From the NCBI GenBank assembly GCA_002287035.1, contig NSKG01000002.1, positions 558,001-622,000 of the forward strand: 64,000 bases of DNA, read 5' to 3'. The position numbers and the translations under genes are program-made. This document shows, one piece after another, positions 38,038 through 47,369 of the stretch. Within the stretch, counting starts at the first letter, position 1, and each line of letters begins with the position of its first letter. This DNA comes from Pseudomonas sp. WN033 (lineage in GTDB: Bacteria > Pseudomonadota > Gammaproteobacteria > Pseudomonadales > Pseudomonadaceae). The notes under the pieces were generated by a model. The model was not told the DNA's origin, did no database searches, and saw nothing but the letters and a program-made list of their open reading frames with translations.

Positions 38038-38853
38038 CTACTGTGCAGTTCCCGTGCCAGTCTGGCTCCGAGCCTGGCGCATGGCGTCGGCATCCTGAGC
38101 ATCACCCTGCCAAGACTGGTGACGCTGATCAAGATAGCGCGAAACCAGCAAGACCACCCGCCGGTTGGCTCGCCGTCCGGCAGCGGTGCCGTTGTCGGCA
38201 ACCGGCTTGAATTCACCATAGCCTACTGCGGCCATCCGTTCCGGGTTTACCCCACCATTGCCGAGCATGCGCACCACGCTGGCGGCTCTGGCAGCGGACA
38301 GCTCCCAGTTGGTCGGATACAGGCGCGAGCGGATCGGCTGATTGTCGGTAAAGCCCTCGACATGAATCGGATTCTCATAGGGCGCAAGGATCTCAGCGAT
38401 CCGCTCGACCAGACCAAAAGCTTCATCGGTCGGCAGTGCATCGCCACTGGGAAACAGCAAACTGGAGTTGAGTTCGATCTCGATCCACAGTTCGTTGCCA
38501 CGCACTTCCAGATCACCAGCACGGATCAGATCACCGAAGGCCTGCTGCATGGCCGTGGTGATGTCCACCAACGGATCGACCAGATTGTCGGCATCGCCGC
38601 CACTGATACCCTGGGTATCGCTGCGTTGCAAGCCACGCGGAATTTCCTCACCGATCTGGATCGGCTCGATAGAGCGCTGTGGCTGATTGAAGGCACCCAC
38701 CAGCGTGTCAGACAGCACCTTGTACTTGCCCTCATTGACCGAGGAAATCGAGTACATGACCACGAAAAAGGCGAACAGCAGGGTAATGAAGTCTGCGTAC
38801 GAGACCAGCCAACGCTCGTGATTTTCGTGCTCCTGATGCTGTCGCCGGCGCAT
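38038..38853 (-). CDS. motD: Flagellar stator protein MotD
   Basis: A 271-residue MotB-type stator subunit. One N-terminal membrane helix with the ion-channel aspartate (RWLVSYADFITLLFAFFVVMYS), a linker, and a C-terminal OmpA-like peptidoglycan-binding domain (IHVEGFTDNQPIRS; NWELSAARAASVVRML; GYGEFKPVADN). With MotC it forms the second stator set of Pseudomonas. Four bp after motC. Confidence 0.93.
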   Translation of the reverse strand: MRRRQHQEHENHERWLVSYADFITLLFAFFVVMYSISSVNEGKYKVLSDTLVGAFNQPQRSIEPIQIGEEIPRGLQRSDTQGISGGDADNLVDPLVDITTAMQQAFGDLIRAGDLEVRGNELWIEIELNSSLLFPSGDALPTDEAFGLVERIAEILAPYENPIHVEGFTDNQPIRSRLYPTNWELSAARAASVVRMLGNGGVNPERMAAVGYGEFKPVADNGTAAGRRANRRVVLLVSRYLDQRHQSWQGDAQDADAMRQARSQTGTGTAQ

Positions 38854-38857
38854 CGGG

Positions 38858-39598
38858 CTACTCCAGGAAGCCTTCCAGCTTCATTTCGATTGAGCGCGGA
38901 TTTTCCCCTTCGGCGATCGATAGCAGCCCTTCGAGGATCATTTCCCGATAACGTGATTGCTGCATCACTACCGACTTGAGCTTGTTGGCCACCGGCAGCA
39001 GAAACAGGTTGGCCAGCGCCACCCCGTAGATGGTTGCGACAAAGGCCACGGCGATGCCGCTACCCAACGCCGAAGGATCAGCCAGATTGCTCATCACATG
39101 GATCAGCCCCATGACCGCGCCAATGATACCGATGGTTGGCGAGTAGCCACCCATGCTCTCATATACCTTGGCGGCGGCCAGGTCGTGGTTCTCCCGGGTA
39201 ATCAGCTCAACTTCGAGAATGCTGCGCAGCGCCTCCGGCTCACTGCCGTCAACCAGCAGTTGCAAACCCTTGCGGGCGTATAGGTCGGGTTCGGTATCGG
39301 CCACCCCTTCCAGCCCCAACAAGCCTTCCTTGCGGGCCACATTGCTCCAGTTGATGACCTGGGTAATCCCCTGCTGCAGGCGACTGGTCGGCGGAAAGAA
39401 GATCCAGCCGAGAATCGCCAGCGAGCGTTTGTACACTGGCAGTGGTGTCTGGATGAAGGCTGCGCCCAAGGTGCCGCCGATGACGATCAGCGCCGCCGGA
39501 CCGTTGATCAGCGCCGCAGCATGCCCACCTTCCAGGTAGTTGCCGCCGATGATGGCGACAAAAGCCAGAATGACGCCAATGACGCTGAGAATATCCAT
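38858..39598 (-). CDS. motC: Flagellar stator protein MotC
   Basis: A 246-residue MotA-type stator subunit with four membrane helices and the cytoplasmic torque loop between the second and third. The start overlaps the cheB stop as TAATG. Works with MotD in the inner membrane as a proton-driven stator, important for swarming in P. aeruginosa. Confidence 0.93.
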   Translation of the reverse strand: MDILSVIGVILAFVAIIGGNYLEGGHAAALINGPAALIVIGGTLGAAFIQTPLPVYKRSLAILGWIFFPPTSRLQQGITQVINWSNVARKEGLLGLEGVADTEPDLYARKGLQLLVDGSEPEALRSILEVELITRENHDLAAAKVYESMGGYSPTIGIIGAVMGLIHVMSNLADPSALGSGIAVAFVATIYGVALANLFLLPVANKLKSVVMQQSRYREMILEGLLSIAEGENPRSIEMKLEGFLE

Positions 39599-40692
39599 TA
39601 GCCGATCTCTGCCAGATAACGACCGATGTCGTCGAGACTGTAGATACCGTCAGCCAGATTGGCCTTGGCCACGGCCATCGGCATGCCGTAGATCACACAA
39701 CTGGCCTCGTCCTGGGCCCAGACCGAGCTGCCGGCCTGCTTGAGCATTCGTGCACCCTCGCGGCCATCAGCGCCCATGCCAGTCAGGACCACGGCCAGCA
39801 CCTTGTCGCCAAAGGCCTTGGCGGCAGACCCGAAGGTTACGTCGACACAGGGTTTGTAATTGAGCCGTTCATCACCGGGCAGGATTCGGATGGCGCCGCG
39901 GCCATCGACCATCATTTGCTTGCCGCCCGGCGCCAGCAACGCCAGCCCTGGGCGCAGGATGTCGCCATCTTCAGCTTCCTTGACACTGATCCGGCAGAGC
40001 TTGTCGAGGCGTTCGGCAAACGCCTTGGTGAATGCTGCCGGCATGTGCTGAATCAGCACCAGCGGTGCCGGAAAACTGGCAGGTAACTGTGTCAGGACTT
40101 TTTGCAGTGCCACCGGCCCCCCCGTGGAAGTACCAATCGCCACCAGTTTGTAACTGCGTTTGCGCGGAGCCGGGCTGCTGGAGCGCGGCACTGGCGGTTC
40201 ACTACTGCGAGGCGCCGGGGCACTGCCGGTCAATGGCCGACTTGAGACTGACGGCGCACTGACCGTCGCCGGAGCAATACCCAACGAACGCCGGTTGGTG
40301 CGCGCCAGGGCATGTACCCGCTCGCACAGCAGTTGCCGGACCTTGTCCGGGTTGCGCGAAATGTCTTCGAAATTTTTCGGCAGATAATCCGCCGCACCGG
40401 CGTCCAGCGCATCCAGGCTGACCCGTGCGCCCTCGTAGGTGAGCGAAGAAAACATCAGTACCGGCGTTGGGCAGCGCTGCATGATCTGCTTGACCGCGCT
40501 AATACCATCCATGACCGGCATTTCATAATCCATAGTGATGACATCGGGGCGCAGCGCCTGGGTCTGCTCGATAGCTTCCTTGCCATTGGTGGCCGTGCCG
40601 ACCACCTGGATCTGCGGGTCACCCGCAAGGATCTCCGTCACCCGGCGGCGAAAGAAGCCTGAATCGTCCACCACCAGAACCTTGACCGCCAT
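39598..40692 (-). CDS. cheB: Chemotaxis methylesterase CheB
   Basis: A 364-residue response regulator esterase that removes methyl groups (or deamidates Gln) on chemoreceptors. The receiver has the DD pair in [11 protein letters not shown] and acceptor Asp in [13 protein letters not shown]; the catalytic domain shows [10 protein letters not shown] (Ser), [16 protein letters not shown] (His) and [10 protein letters not shown] (Asp). A Pro/Ser-rich linker joins them. I chose the ATG at 40692 over one eight codons upstream, to give the family N-terminus. Confidence 0.95.
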   Translation of the reverse strand: MAVKVLVVDDSGFFRRRVTEILAGDPQIQVVGTATNGKEAIEQTQALRPDVITMDYEMPVMDGISAVKQIMQRCPTPVLMFSSLTYEGARVSLDALDAGAADYLPKNFEDISRNPDKVRQLLCERVHALARTNRRSLGIAPATVSAPSVSSRPLTGSAPAPRSSEPPVPRSSSPAPRKRSYKLVAIGTSTGGPVALQKVLTQLPASFPAPLVLIQHMPAAFTKAFAERLDKLCRISVKEAEDGDILRPGLALLAPGGKQMMVDGRGAIRILPGDERLNYKPCVDVTFGSAAKAFGDKVLAVVLTGMGADGREGARMLKQAGSSVWAQDEASCVIYGMPMAVAKANLADGIYSLDDIGRYLAEIG

Positions 40693-40751
40693 ACACTCTC
40701 CTGAAAACCTGTACACACCCGCAGGTGGCTGAAAGGGCCACCCGGGCGCTA

Positions 40752-43019
40752 TTAGATCCGCCGCGCGTAACGCTTGAGTAAACTGGGAACATCGAGGATC
40801 AGGGCTATGCGCCCGTCACCGGTGATGGTTGCCCCCGCCATGCCGGCCGTGCCCTGAAGCATCCGCCCGAGCGGCTTGATCACCACCTCTTCCTGCCCGA
40901 CCAGTTGATCGACCACGAAGCCGACCCGCTGAGTACCGACCGATACGATCACTACGCTGGCGGCAGTGTGGTCACTGCTGTCCTCGACGCCCGGCATCAG
41001 CCAGCGCTTGAGATAGAACAGCGGCAGCGCCTTGTCGCGGACGATGATGACTTCCTGGCCGTCAACGATGTTGGTGCGTGACAGATCCAGGCTGTAGATT
41101 TCGTTGACGCTGACCAGCGGCAGGGCAAACGCCTGATTACCCAGCATCACCATCAGGGTCGGCATGATCGCCAGTGTCAGCGGCACCTTGATGGCGATCC
41201 GCGAGCCCTGGCCCTTGGTCGATTCGATATTGATGGTGCCGTTGAGCTGGGAAATCTTGGTCTTGACCACATCCATCCCGACCCCACGGCCGGAAACGTC
41301 GGAAATTTCGGTCTTGGTCGAAAAGCCCGGAGCCAGGATCAGGTTGAAGCACTCGGTATCACTCAGACGATCGGCGGCATCCTTGTCCATCATGCCCTTC
41401 TCTACCGCCTTGGCCCGCAGCACTTCCGGGTCCATGCCCTTACCATCATCGGTGATGGTCAACAGGATGTGATCGCCTTCCTGTTCGGCCGCCAGCACCA
41501 CCTTACCAGTGCGCGGCTTGCCGGCCTGTTCACGCTCATCGGGCGATTCGATCCCATGATCGACCGAGTTGCGCACCAAGTGCACCAGCGGGTCGGCCAG
41601 TGCTTCAACCAGGTTCTTGTCCAGATCGGTTTCTTCGCCGATCAGTTCAAGGTTGATCTCCTTCTTCAGGTTACGCGCCAGATCACGCACCACGCGAGGG
41701 AAGCGACCAAATACCTTCTTGATCGGCTGCATGCGAGTCTTCATCACCGACATCTGCAGATCGGCAGTGACTACATCGAGGTTGCCGACAGCCTTGCTCA
41801 GCTCTTCATCACCGCTGCTCAAACCCAGGCGTACCAGGCGGTTACGCACCAGCACCAGCTCACCGACCATATTCATGATGTCATCAAGCCGGGCGGTATC
41901 GACCCGCACCGTGGTATCCACAGCCGCATCGGCAGGCGCCGGTGCGCTGGCCTTGGCGGCAGCTGCTGGCGGTTTTTCGGCTTTGGCAGCAGGCGCTTTG
42001 GCGACAGCTTTGGGTGCAGACTGAACCTTGGCCGCAGCTGGCTCGGACGCCTTCGGCGCCTTGTGCTCAATCGGCTTGTCAGTCGAACTTTCAGCCATGG
42101 CCGGCGCTGCAGCAACACCGTTGGCGGCCTCCGACTTGCCGGGGGCTGCACCTTTGCCGTGTAACTGGTCGAGCAGTGCTTCGAATTCGTCGTCGCTGAT
42201 TTCATCACTCTCGGCGCTCACCGCCGCTGTAGCAGCCGCCACCGCGTCCGGCGCTGCAACTGGCTCGGAACTCAGGCCCGGAGCCGCACCTTTGCCATGC
42301 AATTGATCCAGCAGCGCCTCGAACTCGTCATCACTGATCTCGTCACTTGCTACTTCAGCCTGGGCGCTCAGCGCGGAGGCCTGATCAATGCCCGGCCCCT
42401 TGCCGGGACCATGAAGTTCATCCAGCAGGGCTTCGAATTCATCATCGGAAATATTGTCACCCTGACCTGACACCGACGATTCGGTCTCCGGCTCTTCAGG
42501 CGACTGCAAGGCGTCGAGCAACTGCTCGAACTCGTCATCGGTGATATCGCCATCGCTGTCGGCTCCGGCGCTCACGGTTTCAGTAATGGAGGACTCAACA
42601 CTCGCGGGGGCAGCGACTGGCGCCGCGCTGGCCGGCTGCGCCAGGAGCGAGAGGGCTTCAAGCAGCCCGGGGTCGGCAGGGCTTGGCTCGTCACGCTCGC
42701 GCACCTGGGCAAACATCGCATTGACGGCATCCAGCGCCTGCAACACGACATCCATCAACTCAGCGTCGACCTGGCGCTCACCCTTGCGCAGGATGTCGAA
42801 AACGTTTTCGGCGATATGGCAACAGGCTACCAAGGGGTCGAGCTGGAGAAATCCGGCACCACCCTTGACGGTATGAAAGCCACGGAAAATGGCATTGAGC
42901 AGGTCCATGTCGTCTGGGCGGTTTTCCAGCTCGACCAACTGTTCGGACAACTGTTCGAGGATCTCGCCGGCCTCAACCAGAAAATCCTGGAGAATCTCTT
43001 CATCCGCATCGAAACTCAT
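40752..43019 (-). CDS. cheA: Chemotaxis histidine kinase CheA with repeated linker motif
   Basis: A 755-residue kinase. P1 (HPt) has phospho-acceptor H49 ([10 protein letters not shown]). The region to about residue 290 holds four copies of a short acidic motif, DDEFE(A/Q)LLD(A/E/Q)L, at about 161-171, 192-202, 230-240 and 276-286, the last three followed by HG and Gly/Pro-rich spacers. An Ala/Lys/Pro-rich linker leads to P3, the ATPase ([29 protein letters not shown]) and the CheW-like P5. No ordinary P2 is apparent between P1 and the linker. The repeats may correspond to the LID region that meets ParP/ParC in Vibrio; that is inference. Confidence 0.95.
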   Translation of the reverse strand: MSFDADEEILQDFLVEAGEILEQLSEQLVELENRPDDMDLLNAIFRGFHTVKGGAGFLQLDPLVACCHIAENVFDILRKGERQVDAELMDVVLQALDAVNAMFAQVRERDEPSPADPGLLEALSLLAQPASAAPVAAPASVESSITETVSAGADSDGDITDDEFEQLLDALQSPEEPETESSVSGQGDNISDDEFEALLDELHGPGKGPGIDQASALSAQAEVASDEISDDEFEALLDQLHGKGAAPGLSSEPVAAPDAVAAATAAVSAESDEISDDEFEALLDQLHGKGAAPGKSEAANGVAAAPAMAESSTDKPIEHKAPKASEPAAAKVQSAPKAVAKAPAAKAEKPPAAAAKASAPAPADAAVDTTVRVDTARLDDIMNMVGELVLVRNRLVRLGLSSGDEELSKAVGNLDVVTADLQMSVMKTRMQPIKKVFGRFPRVVRDLARNLKKEINLELIGEETDLDKNLVEALADPLVHLVRNSVDHGIESPDEREQAGKPRTGKVVLAAEQEGDHILLTITDDGKGMDPEVLRAKAVEKGMMDKDAADRLSDTECFNLILAPGFSTKTEISDVSGRGVGMDVVKTKISQLNGTINIESTKGQGSRIAIKVPLTLAIMPTLMVMLGNQAFALPLVSVNEIYSLDLSRTNIVDGQEVIIVRDKALPLFYLKRWLMPGVEDSSDHTAASVVIVSVGTQRVGFVVDQLVGQEEVVIKPLGRMLQGTAGMAGATITGDGRIALILDVPSLLKRYARRI

Positions 43020-43033
43020 GCACCTACTCTCCC

Positions 43034-43828
43034 CTAGAAGCCAAGACTGGACAGAAGGTCGTCGACCTCATCCTGTCCAGACACCACGTCCTCCCTTTTA
43101 TCGGCATGAATCTGCGGACCTTCACCCTTGGAGGATGTTTTTTTCGGTGTTGCCCGCGTTTCGCCGTGTTCAATACCGGCAATTCGATCAACCTGACCAG
43201 CCATGCGCACCAGGCTGACCAGACTTTCCTCGACATCATGAACCAGGGTAATGACCCGCTTGATCACCTGACCGGTCAGGTCCTGATAATCCTGGGCCAG
43301 CAGAATTTCGTTGAGCTGCGAGCTAACAGCACTGCTGGATTGCTCGGTCTTGGCCAGAAATTCGCCAATGCGTCGATACAGGTCACGGAACTCGGTGGCG
43401 GCGATCTCGCGGCGCTGCAGGCGCTCCCAGTCGGCACGCAGGGTCGCCGCTTCCAAGCCAAGCTCGGAAACAATCGGCGCGCTGCTCTCAACCAGATCCA
43501 TAGTCCGGTTGGCAGCCTTGTCGGTCAGCTTGACCACATAGTCGAGATGGTCGGAGGCATCGGTGATCTTGGAGCTGTCATTACCTTCTTCGAGCGCATG
43601 GGTGGTGTCGATCTGGAAATTGACGATCGCACTGTGCAGCGCCCGGGTGAGCTTGCCGACCTCATGGTACAGACCGCGGTCACGGGCCTGATTGATGGCA
43701 TGGATGACCAGTACGGCTTCGGCGAACTCGCCATTCTCCAGGTAGCTGACCAGTTGCCGCGCATTTTCCTTGAGGGAATGTTCGAATTCCTGGGCGGTTT
43801 CCTGACCGGGATCCTTACTTAACGCCAT
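43034..43828 (-). CDS. cheZ: Chemotaxis phosphatase CheZ
   Basis: A 264-residue helical protein that dephosphorylates CheY-P. The active-site block EILLAQDYQDLTGQVIKRVI holds the conserved Asp and Gln, and the last residues VDDLLSSLGF are the CheY-docking peptide. Lies between cheY and cheA. Confidence 0.95.
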   Translation of the reverse strand: MALSKDPGQETAQEFEHSLKENARQLVSYLENGEFAEAVLVIHAINQARDRGLYHEVGKLTRALHSAIVNFQIDTTHALEEGNDSSKITDASDHLDYVVKLTDKAANRTMDLVESSAPIVSELGLEAATLRADWERLQRREIAATEFRDLYRRIGEFLAKTEQSSSAVSSQLNEILLAQDYQDLTGQVIKRVITLVHDVEESLVSLVRMAGQVDRIAGIEHGETRATPKKTSSKGEGPQIHADKREDVVSGQDEVDDLLSSLGF

Positions 43829-43848
43829 AACCTTTACCCCGGGTTGTG

Positions 43849-44238
43849 TTATTTGGCCTGAACGCGCTCGAAAATCTTCTCGATCTTCTCTTTCAAGGCT
43901 TGCGCGGTAAAAGGCTTGACCACGTAACCGTTGACCCCGGCCTGAGCCGCTTCAATGATCTGGTCGCGTTTGGCTTCAGCGGTAACCATCAGCACCGGCA
44001 GGTGCTTGAGGCGCTCATCGGCCCGCACTGCGCGCAGCAGGTCAATGCCGCTCATGCCCGGCATATTCCAGTCGGTCACCAGAAAGTCGAAGTTGCCACT
44101 TTGCAGCATGGGCAACGCCGTGGTGCCATCATCGGCTTCAGCCGTGTTGGTAAACCCCAGGTCACGCAACAAATTCTTGATGATGCGCCTCATCGTTGAA
44201 AAATCGTCAACGATGAGAATTTTCATGTTCTTGTCCAA
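43849..44238 (-). CDS. cheY: Chemotaxis response regulator CheY
   Basis: A single-domain receiver that switches flagellar rotation. DD pair in [12 protein letters not shown], acceptor Asp in [13 protein letters not shown], then VTAEAK and KPFTA. Start: the TTG at 44238 has GGAGG 5 bp upstream, while the ATG four codons on (44226), which is the usual annotated start, would be 17 bp from it; the TTG form (MDKNMK...) is therefore favoured, 129 residues. Leads the cheYZAB run. Confidence 0.93.
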   Translation of the reverse strand: MDKNMKILIVDDFSTMRRIIKNLLRDLGFTNTAEADDGTTALPMLQSGNFDFLVTDWNMPGMSGIDLLRAVRADERLKHLPVLMVTAEAKRDQIIEAAQAGVNGYVVKPFTAQALKEKIEKIFERVQAK

Positions 44239-44403
44239 GTAGACCTCCGTACAAACCAGGGGAAATGCAGGCTCGCTCGCTGCTCACCCGTTGCCATGTT
44301 CAAGCCTGTCGAACCACCTAAGGAAACACTGAAAACCCATATTGCCAGCTATCATCCGCCTTGCGTCAGGCCCAGGCGCATTGTCCGGATGCTGGCGATA
44401 AAA

Positions 44404-45141
44404 TCAATCGTCGCGCCAATCGGCCAGGCGTGCCCGCAGACGAGCGGCGCACTGGCTGTGCAACTGACTGACCCGTGATTCACTGACCCCCAGTACGGCG
44501 CCGATTTCCTTGAGGTTCAATTCCTCGTCGTAATACAGCGACAGCAATAGGCGCTCACGCTCGGGCAATCCCTCGATCGCATTAATCAAGGCGACCCGAA
44601 AGCGCTCATCCTGAAGCCCACCCAGAGGTTCAGCCTCGGCCTGAACATCGGTCGGTGCTCCGGACTCAAGCAAATCGTCAAAACTGAACAGCTTGCTGCC
44701 GGCGGTATCGTTGAGGATCGCGTAATATTCCTCAAGACTCATCTCAAGTTCGGCAGCAACTTCATTATCTTTAGCGTCACGCCCCAAACGAGCCTCAACC
44801 GAACGGATCGCATCACTGACCAGGCGGGTGTTGCGGTGTACCGAACGCGGAGCCCAGTCACCCTTGCGCACTTCATCCAGCATGGCCCCGCGAATGCGGA
44901 TACCGGCGTAGGTTTCAAAGCTGGCGCCCTTGCTGTTATCAAACTTGCGGGAGGCCTCGAGCAAGCCGATCATACCGGCCTGCATCAAGTCTTCAACCTG
45001 CACACTGGCCGGCAACCGACCGAGCAGGTGATAGGCAATACGCTTGACCAGCGGAGCAAATTGCTCGACCAGTCGATCCTGATATTCGGCTGTGCTCTGC
45101 GCGCGGGTATACATGCTCACTCCACCAGCCAGTGCCGTCAT
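44404..45141 (-). CDS. fliA: Flagellar sigma factor FliA (sigma-28)
   Basis: A 245-residue sigma factor for late flagellar and chemotaxis genes. Region 2 (APLVKRIAYHLLGRLPASVQ; GMIGLLEASRKFD; ASFETYAGIRIRGAMLDEVR) and region 4 (LPERERLLLSLYYDEELNLK and GVSESRVSQLHSQ) are intact. The ATG overlaps the fleN stop as ATGA. A 165-bp gap, with no gene and no clear sigma-28 site, follows before cheY. Confidence 0.95.
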   Translation of the reverse strand: MTALAGGVSMYTRAQSTAEYQDRLVEQFAPLVKRIAYHLLGRLPASVQVEDLMQAGMIGLLEASRKFDNSKGASFETYAGIRIRGAMLDEVRKGDWAPRSVHRNTRLVSDAIRSVEARLGRDAKDNEVAAELEMSLEEYYAILNDTAGSKLFSFDDLLESGAPTDVQAEAEPLGGLQDERFRVALINAIEGLPERERLLLSLYYDEELNLKEIGAVLGVSESRVSQLHSQCAARLRARLADWRDD

Positions 45142-45965
45142 GCGTCAGATCCGACTTGCTGAACCAGACGCTCCACGAAAAATTCCAGATGGCCGCGCGG
45201 ATTAGCGGGCAAAGGCCAGCCATCGACTTTCTGGGCAATCGCCCGAATCGCCATGGAGGCCTTGCTGCGGGGATACAGGTCATATACTGCGCGCTGCTTC
45301 TGCACCGCCTTGCGCACCATCTCGTCAAATGGCACCGCCCCCACGTACTGCAGAGCCACATCCAGGAAGCGGTCAGTCACCTTGGTGAGTTTAGCAAACA
45401 CCGTGCGACCTTCCTGTGGGGTATTGACCATATTGGCCAGAACCCGGAAACGGGTCATGCCAAAATCGCGGTTGAGCAGTTTGATCAGCGCATAGGCGTC
45501 AGTAATCGAGGTCGGCTCGTCACAGACTACCACCAGCACTTCCTGGGCGGCGCGCACGAAACTCAGTACCGAATCGCTGATACCGGCGGCGGTATCGACG
45601 ATCAGTACATCCAGGTCATCGCCAATTTCGCTGAAGGCCTGGATCAGGCCAGCATGTTCCTGAGCATTAAGATGGACCATGTGCGACACGCCGGAAGCGG
45701 CCGGTACCACCCGTATTCCACCAGGACCGGGGAGCATGACATCCCTGAGATCACAACTGCCTTCCAGCACGTCAGCCAGGGTAGCCCGCGGCTTGAGCCC
45801 CAACAGCACATCGACATTGGCCAGGCCAAGGTCGGCATCCAGCAGGACCACACGTCGCCCGAGCTCGGCCAGGGCCAGGCTGAGGTTGACCGACACATTG
45901 GTTTTGCCGATCCCGCCCTTGCCGCCGGTGACTGCGATCACTTGAACCGGATGTTTGCTTCCCAT
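45138..45965 (-). CDS. fleN: Flagellar number regulator FleN (MinD-like ATPase)
   Basis: A 275-residue deviant-Walker ATPase (AVTGGKGGIGKTNVSVNLS; LLDADLGLANVDVLLG). In Pseudomonas it restrains FleQ and keeps the flagellum number at one. It lies between flhF and fliA and is equivalent to FlhG. Confidence 0.94.
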   Translation of the reverse strand: MGSKHPVQVIAVTGGKGGIGKTNVSVNLSLALAELGRRVVLLDADLGLANVDVLLGLKPRATLADVLEGSCDLRDVMLPGPGGIRVVPAASGVSHMVHLNAQEHAGLIQAFSEIGDDLDVLIVDTAAGISDSVLSFVRAAQEVLVVVCDEPTSITDAYALIKLLNRDFGMTRFRVLANMVNTPQEGRTVFAKLTKVTDRFLDVALQYVGAVPFDEMVRKAVQKQRAVYDLYPRSKASMAIRAIAQKVDGWPLPANPRGHLEFFVERLVQQVGSDA

Positions 45966-45994
45966 CTCGTTGTATACCTTGCCTTAGTAAAATC

Positions 45995-47347
45995 TCAACT
46001 TGCGCGTTGTTTATGCAGTATACCGGCAAAAACGTCAGCCATAGCCTGATCTGCAGGTGCTTCGTTGCTGGCCAGGCTTACAGCCCGGCTGACCAGTTGG
46101 TGCCCCACGGCCCGATTGAGGTCATCGGGGATGCGCTGGCCATCGGCCAGATAGGCTACCGGTAAACCGTGCTCCATCGCCAGCCCCAATGCTTCACCCA
46201 GAGTGGCCGCTTCGTCCACCTTGGTCAGAATACAGCCTGACAGCGCGCAACGCTTGTATGTGTGATAGGCAGCCTTGAGTACTCGATGCTGGCTAGTGGC
46301 AGCCAATACCAGCAGCGTACGCACCTGACGGCCCTGGGCTGCCAACTCACTGAGCTGATTGTTCAGGTGCGGATCATTGGCCTGCAGGCCGGCGGTGTCG
46401 ATCAGCACCAGACGCTTGCCGGCAAATTCGTCGAGCACCTCGCTCAGACTGTTCTGCTCATCGACGACCCGCACCGGCACATTGAGAATCCGTCCCAGGG
46501 TGCGCAATTGCTCATGGGCGCCGATGCGATAGGTATCCATGGTTACCAAGGCGACATGCTGGCTGCCGTGCTTGAGCACATAACGCGCGGCCAGCTTGCC
46601 CAGCGTGGTGGTTTTGCCGGCACCGGTCGGTCCGACCAGGGCAATGGCACCGCCCTGCTCGATCAACTCGTCGCGCACGACCGGAATGCTGTGGGCCAGA
46701 TGGGCCAGCAGCAGCCGCCAGGCCTGACGGTTATCCGCCACATCGGCAACTTTATTCAGCAGGCCCTGGCACAGCTCGGCCGGCAGCCCGATTTGGGTCA
46801 GTCGACGCCAGAGACTGGCCTGGCGCGGCTGGTGCTGGTTGACCTGGCCCCAGGCCAGGCTGCCCAACTGCGATTCAAGCATTTCGCGCAGACCGGCAAG
46901 CTCTGCCCGCATGGCACTCAGGCCAGCCTCTTCAGCCGCTGGATTGCGACTATCGACCGGTTCGGCGGCCGCCGGCGCGGACTGCTCGGCGCGCTCGCGC
47001 TTGAGCCGGGCCAGCAGGTCACGCGCCACTGGCGAGCCGTCTTCGGCAGCCTGCAGCATGCTGTCGCCGAATAATTGACGATTGACCCGGGGCGCTTCGG
47101 GCGAGCGCTCGCCCAGCTCCAGTTGCGCCCGGGCATTGACGATGCGCTCCTGGGTCTTCTTCAGCTCCAGGCTCAGCCCCGGGGTCGGCGGGGTCAGACG
47201 CGGCGCCTCATAATCCAGCGCAGCGGTCAGCTCAATGCCGCCAGCCACCCGACGATTGGCAATGATGGCGGCTTCCGGCCCCAGCTCCTCGCGTACCAGC
47301 TTCATGGCCTGACGCATATCGGCGGCAAAGAAACGTTTGACCTTCAT
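45995..47347 (-). CDS. flhF: Flagellar placement GTPase FlhF
   Basis: A 450-residue SRP-type GTPase that sets the polar site of flagellum assembly. The N-terminal basic region (MKVKRFFAADMRQAMKLVRE) is followed by a variable linker and the NG domain with GPTGAGKTTTLGKLAARY, DTYRIGAHEQL and LVLIDTAGL. Overlaps neither neighbour. Confidence 0.95.
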   Translation of the reverse strand: MKVKRFFAADMRQAMKLVREELGPEAAIIANRRVAGGIELTAALDYEAPRLTPPTPGLSLELKKTQERIVNARAQLELGERSPEAPRVNRQLFGDSMLQAAEDGSPVARDLLARLKRERAEQSAPAAAEPVDSRNPAAEEAGLSAMRAELAGLREMLESQLGSLAWGQVNQHQPRQASLWRRLTQIGLPAELCQGLLNKVADVADNRQAWRLLLAHLAHSIPVVRDELIEQGGAIALVGPTGAGKTTTLGKLAARYVLKHGSQHVALVTMDTYRIGAHEQLRTLGRILNVPVRVVDEQNSLSEVLDEFAGKRLVLIDTAGLQANDPHLNNQLSELAAQGRQVRTLLVLAATSQHRVLKAAYHTYKRCALSGCILTKVDEAATLGEALGLAMEHGLPVAYLADGQRIPDDLNRAVGHQLVSRAVSLASNEAPADQAMADVFAGILHKQRAS

Positions 47348-47369
47348 GGCTGACCTCTAGATTGTTGGC

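Noticed and set aside
44239-44403. Sigma-28 promoter before cheY
   Set aside because: The only GCCGATAA-like stretch (GGCGATAA near 44394) faces away from cheY and has no properly spaced -35 box.
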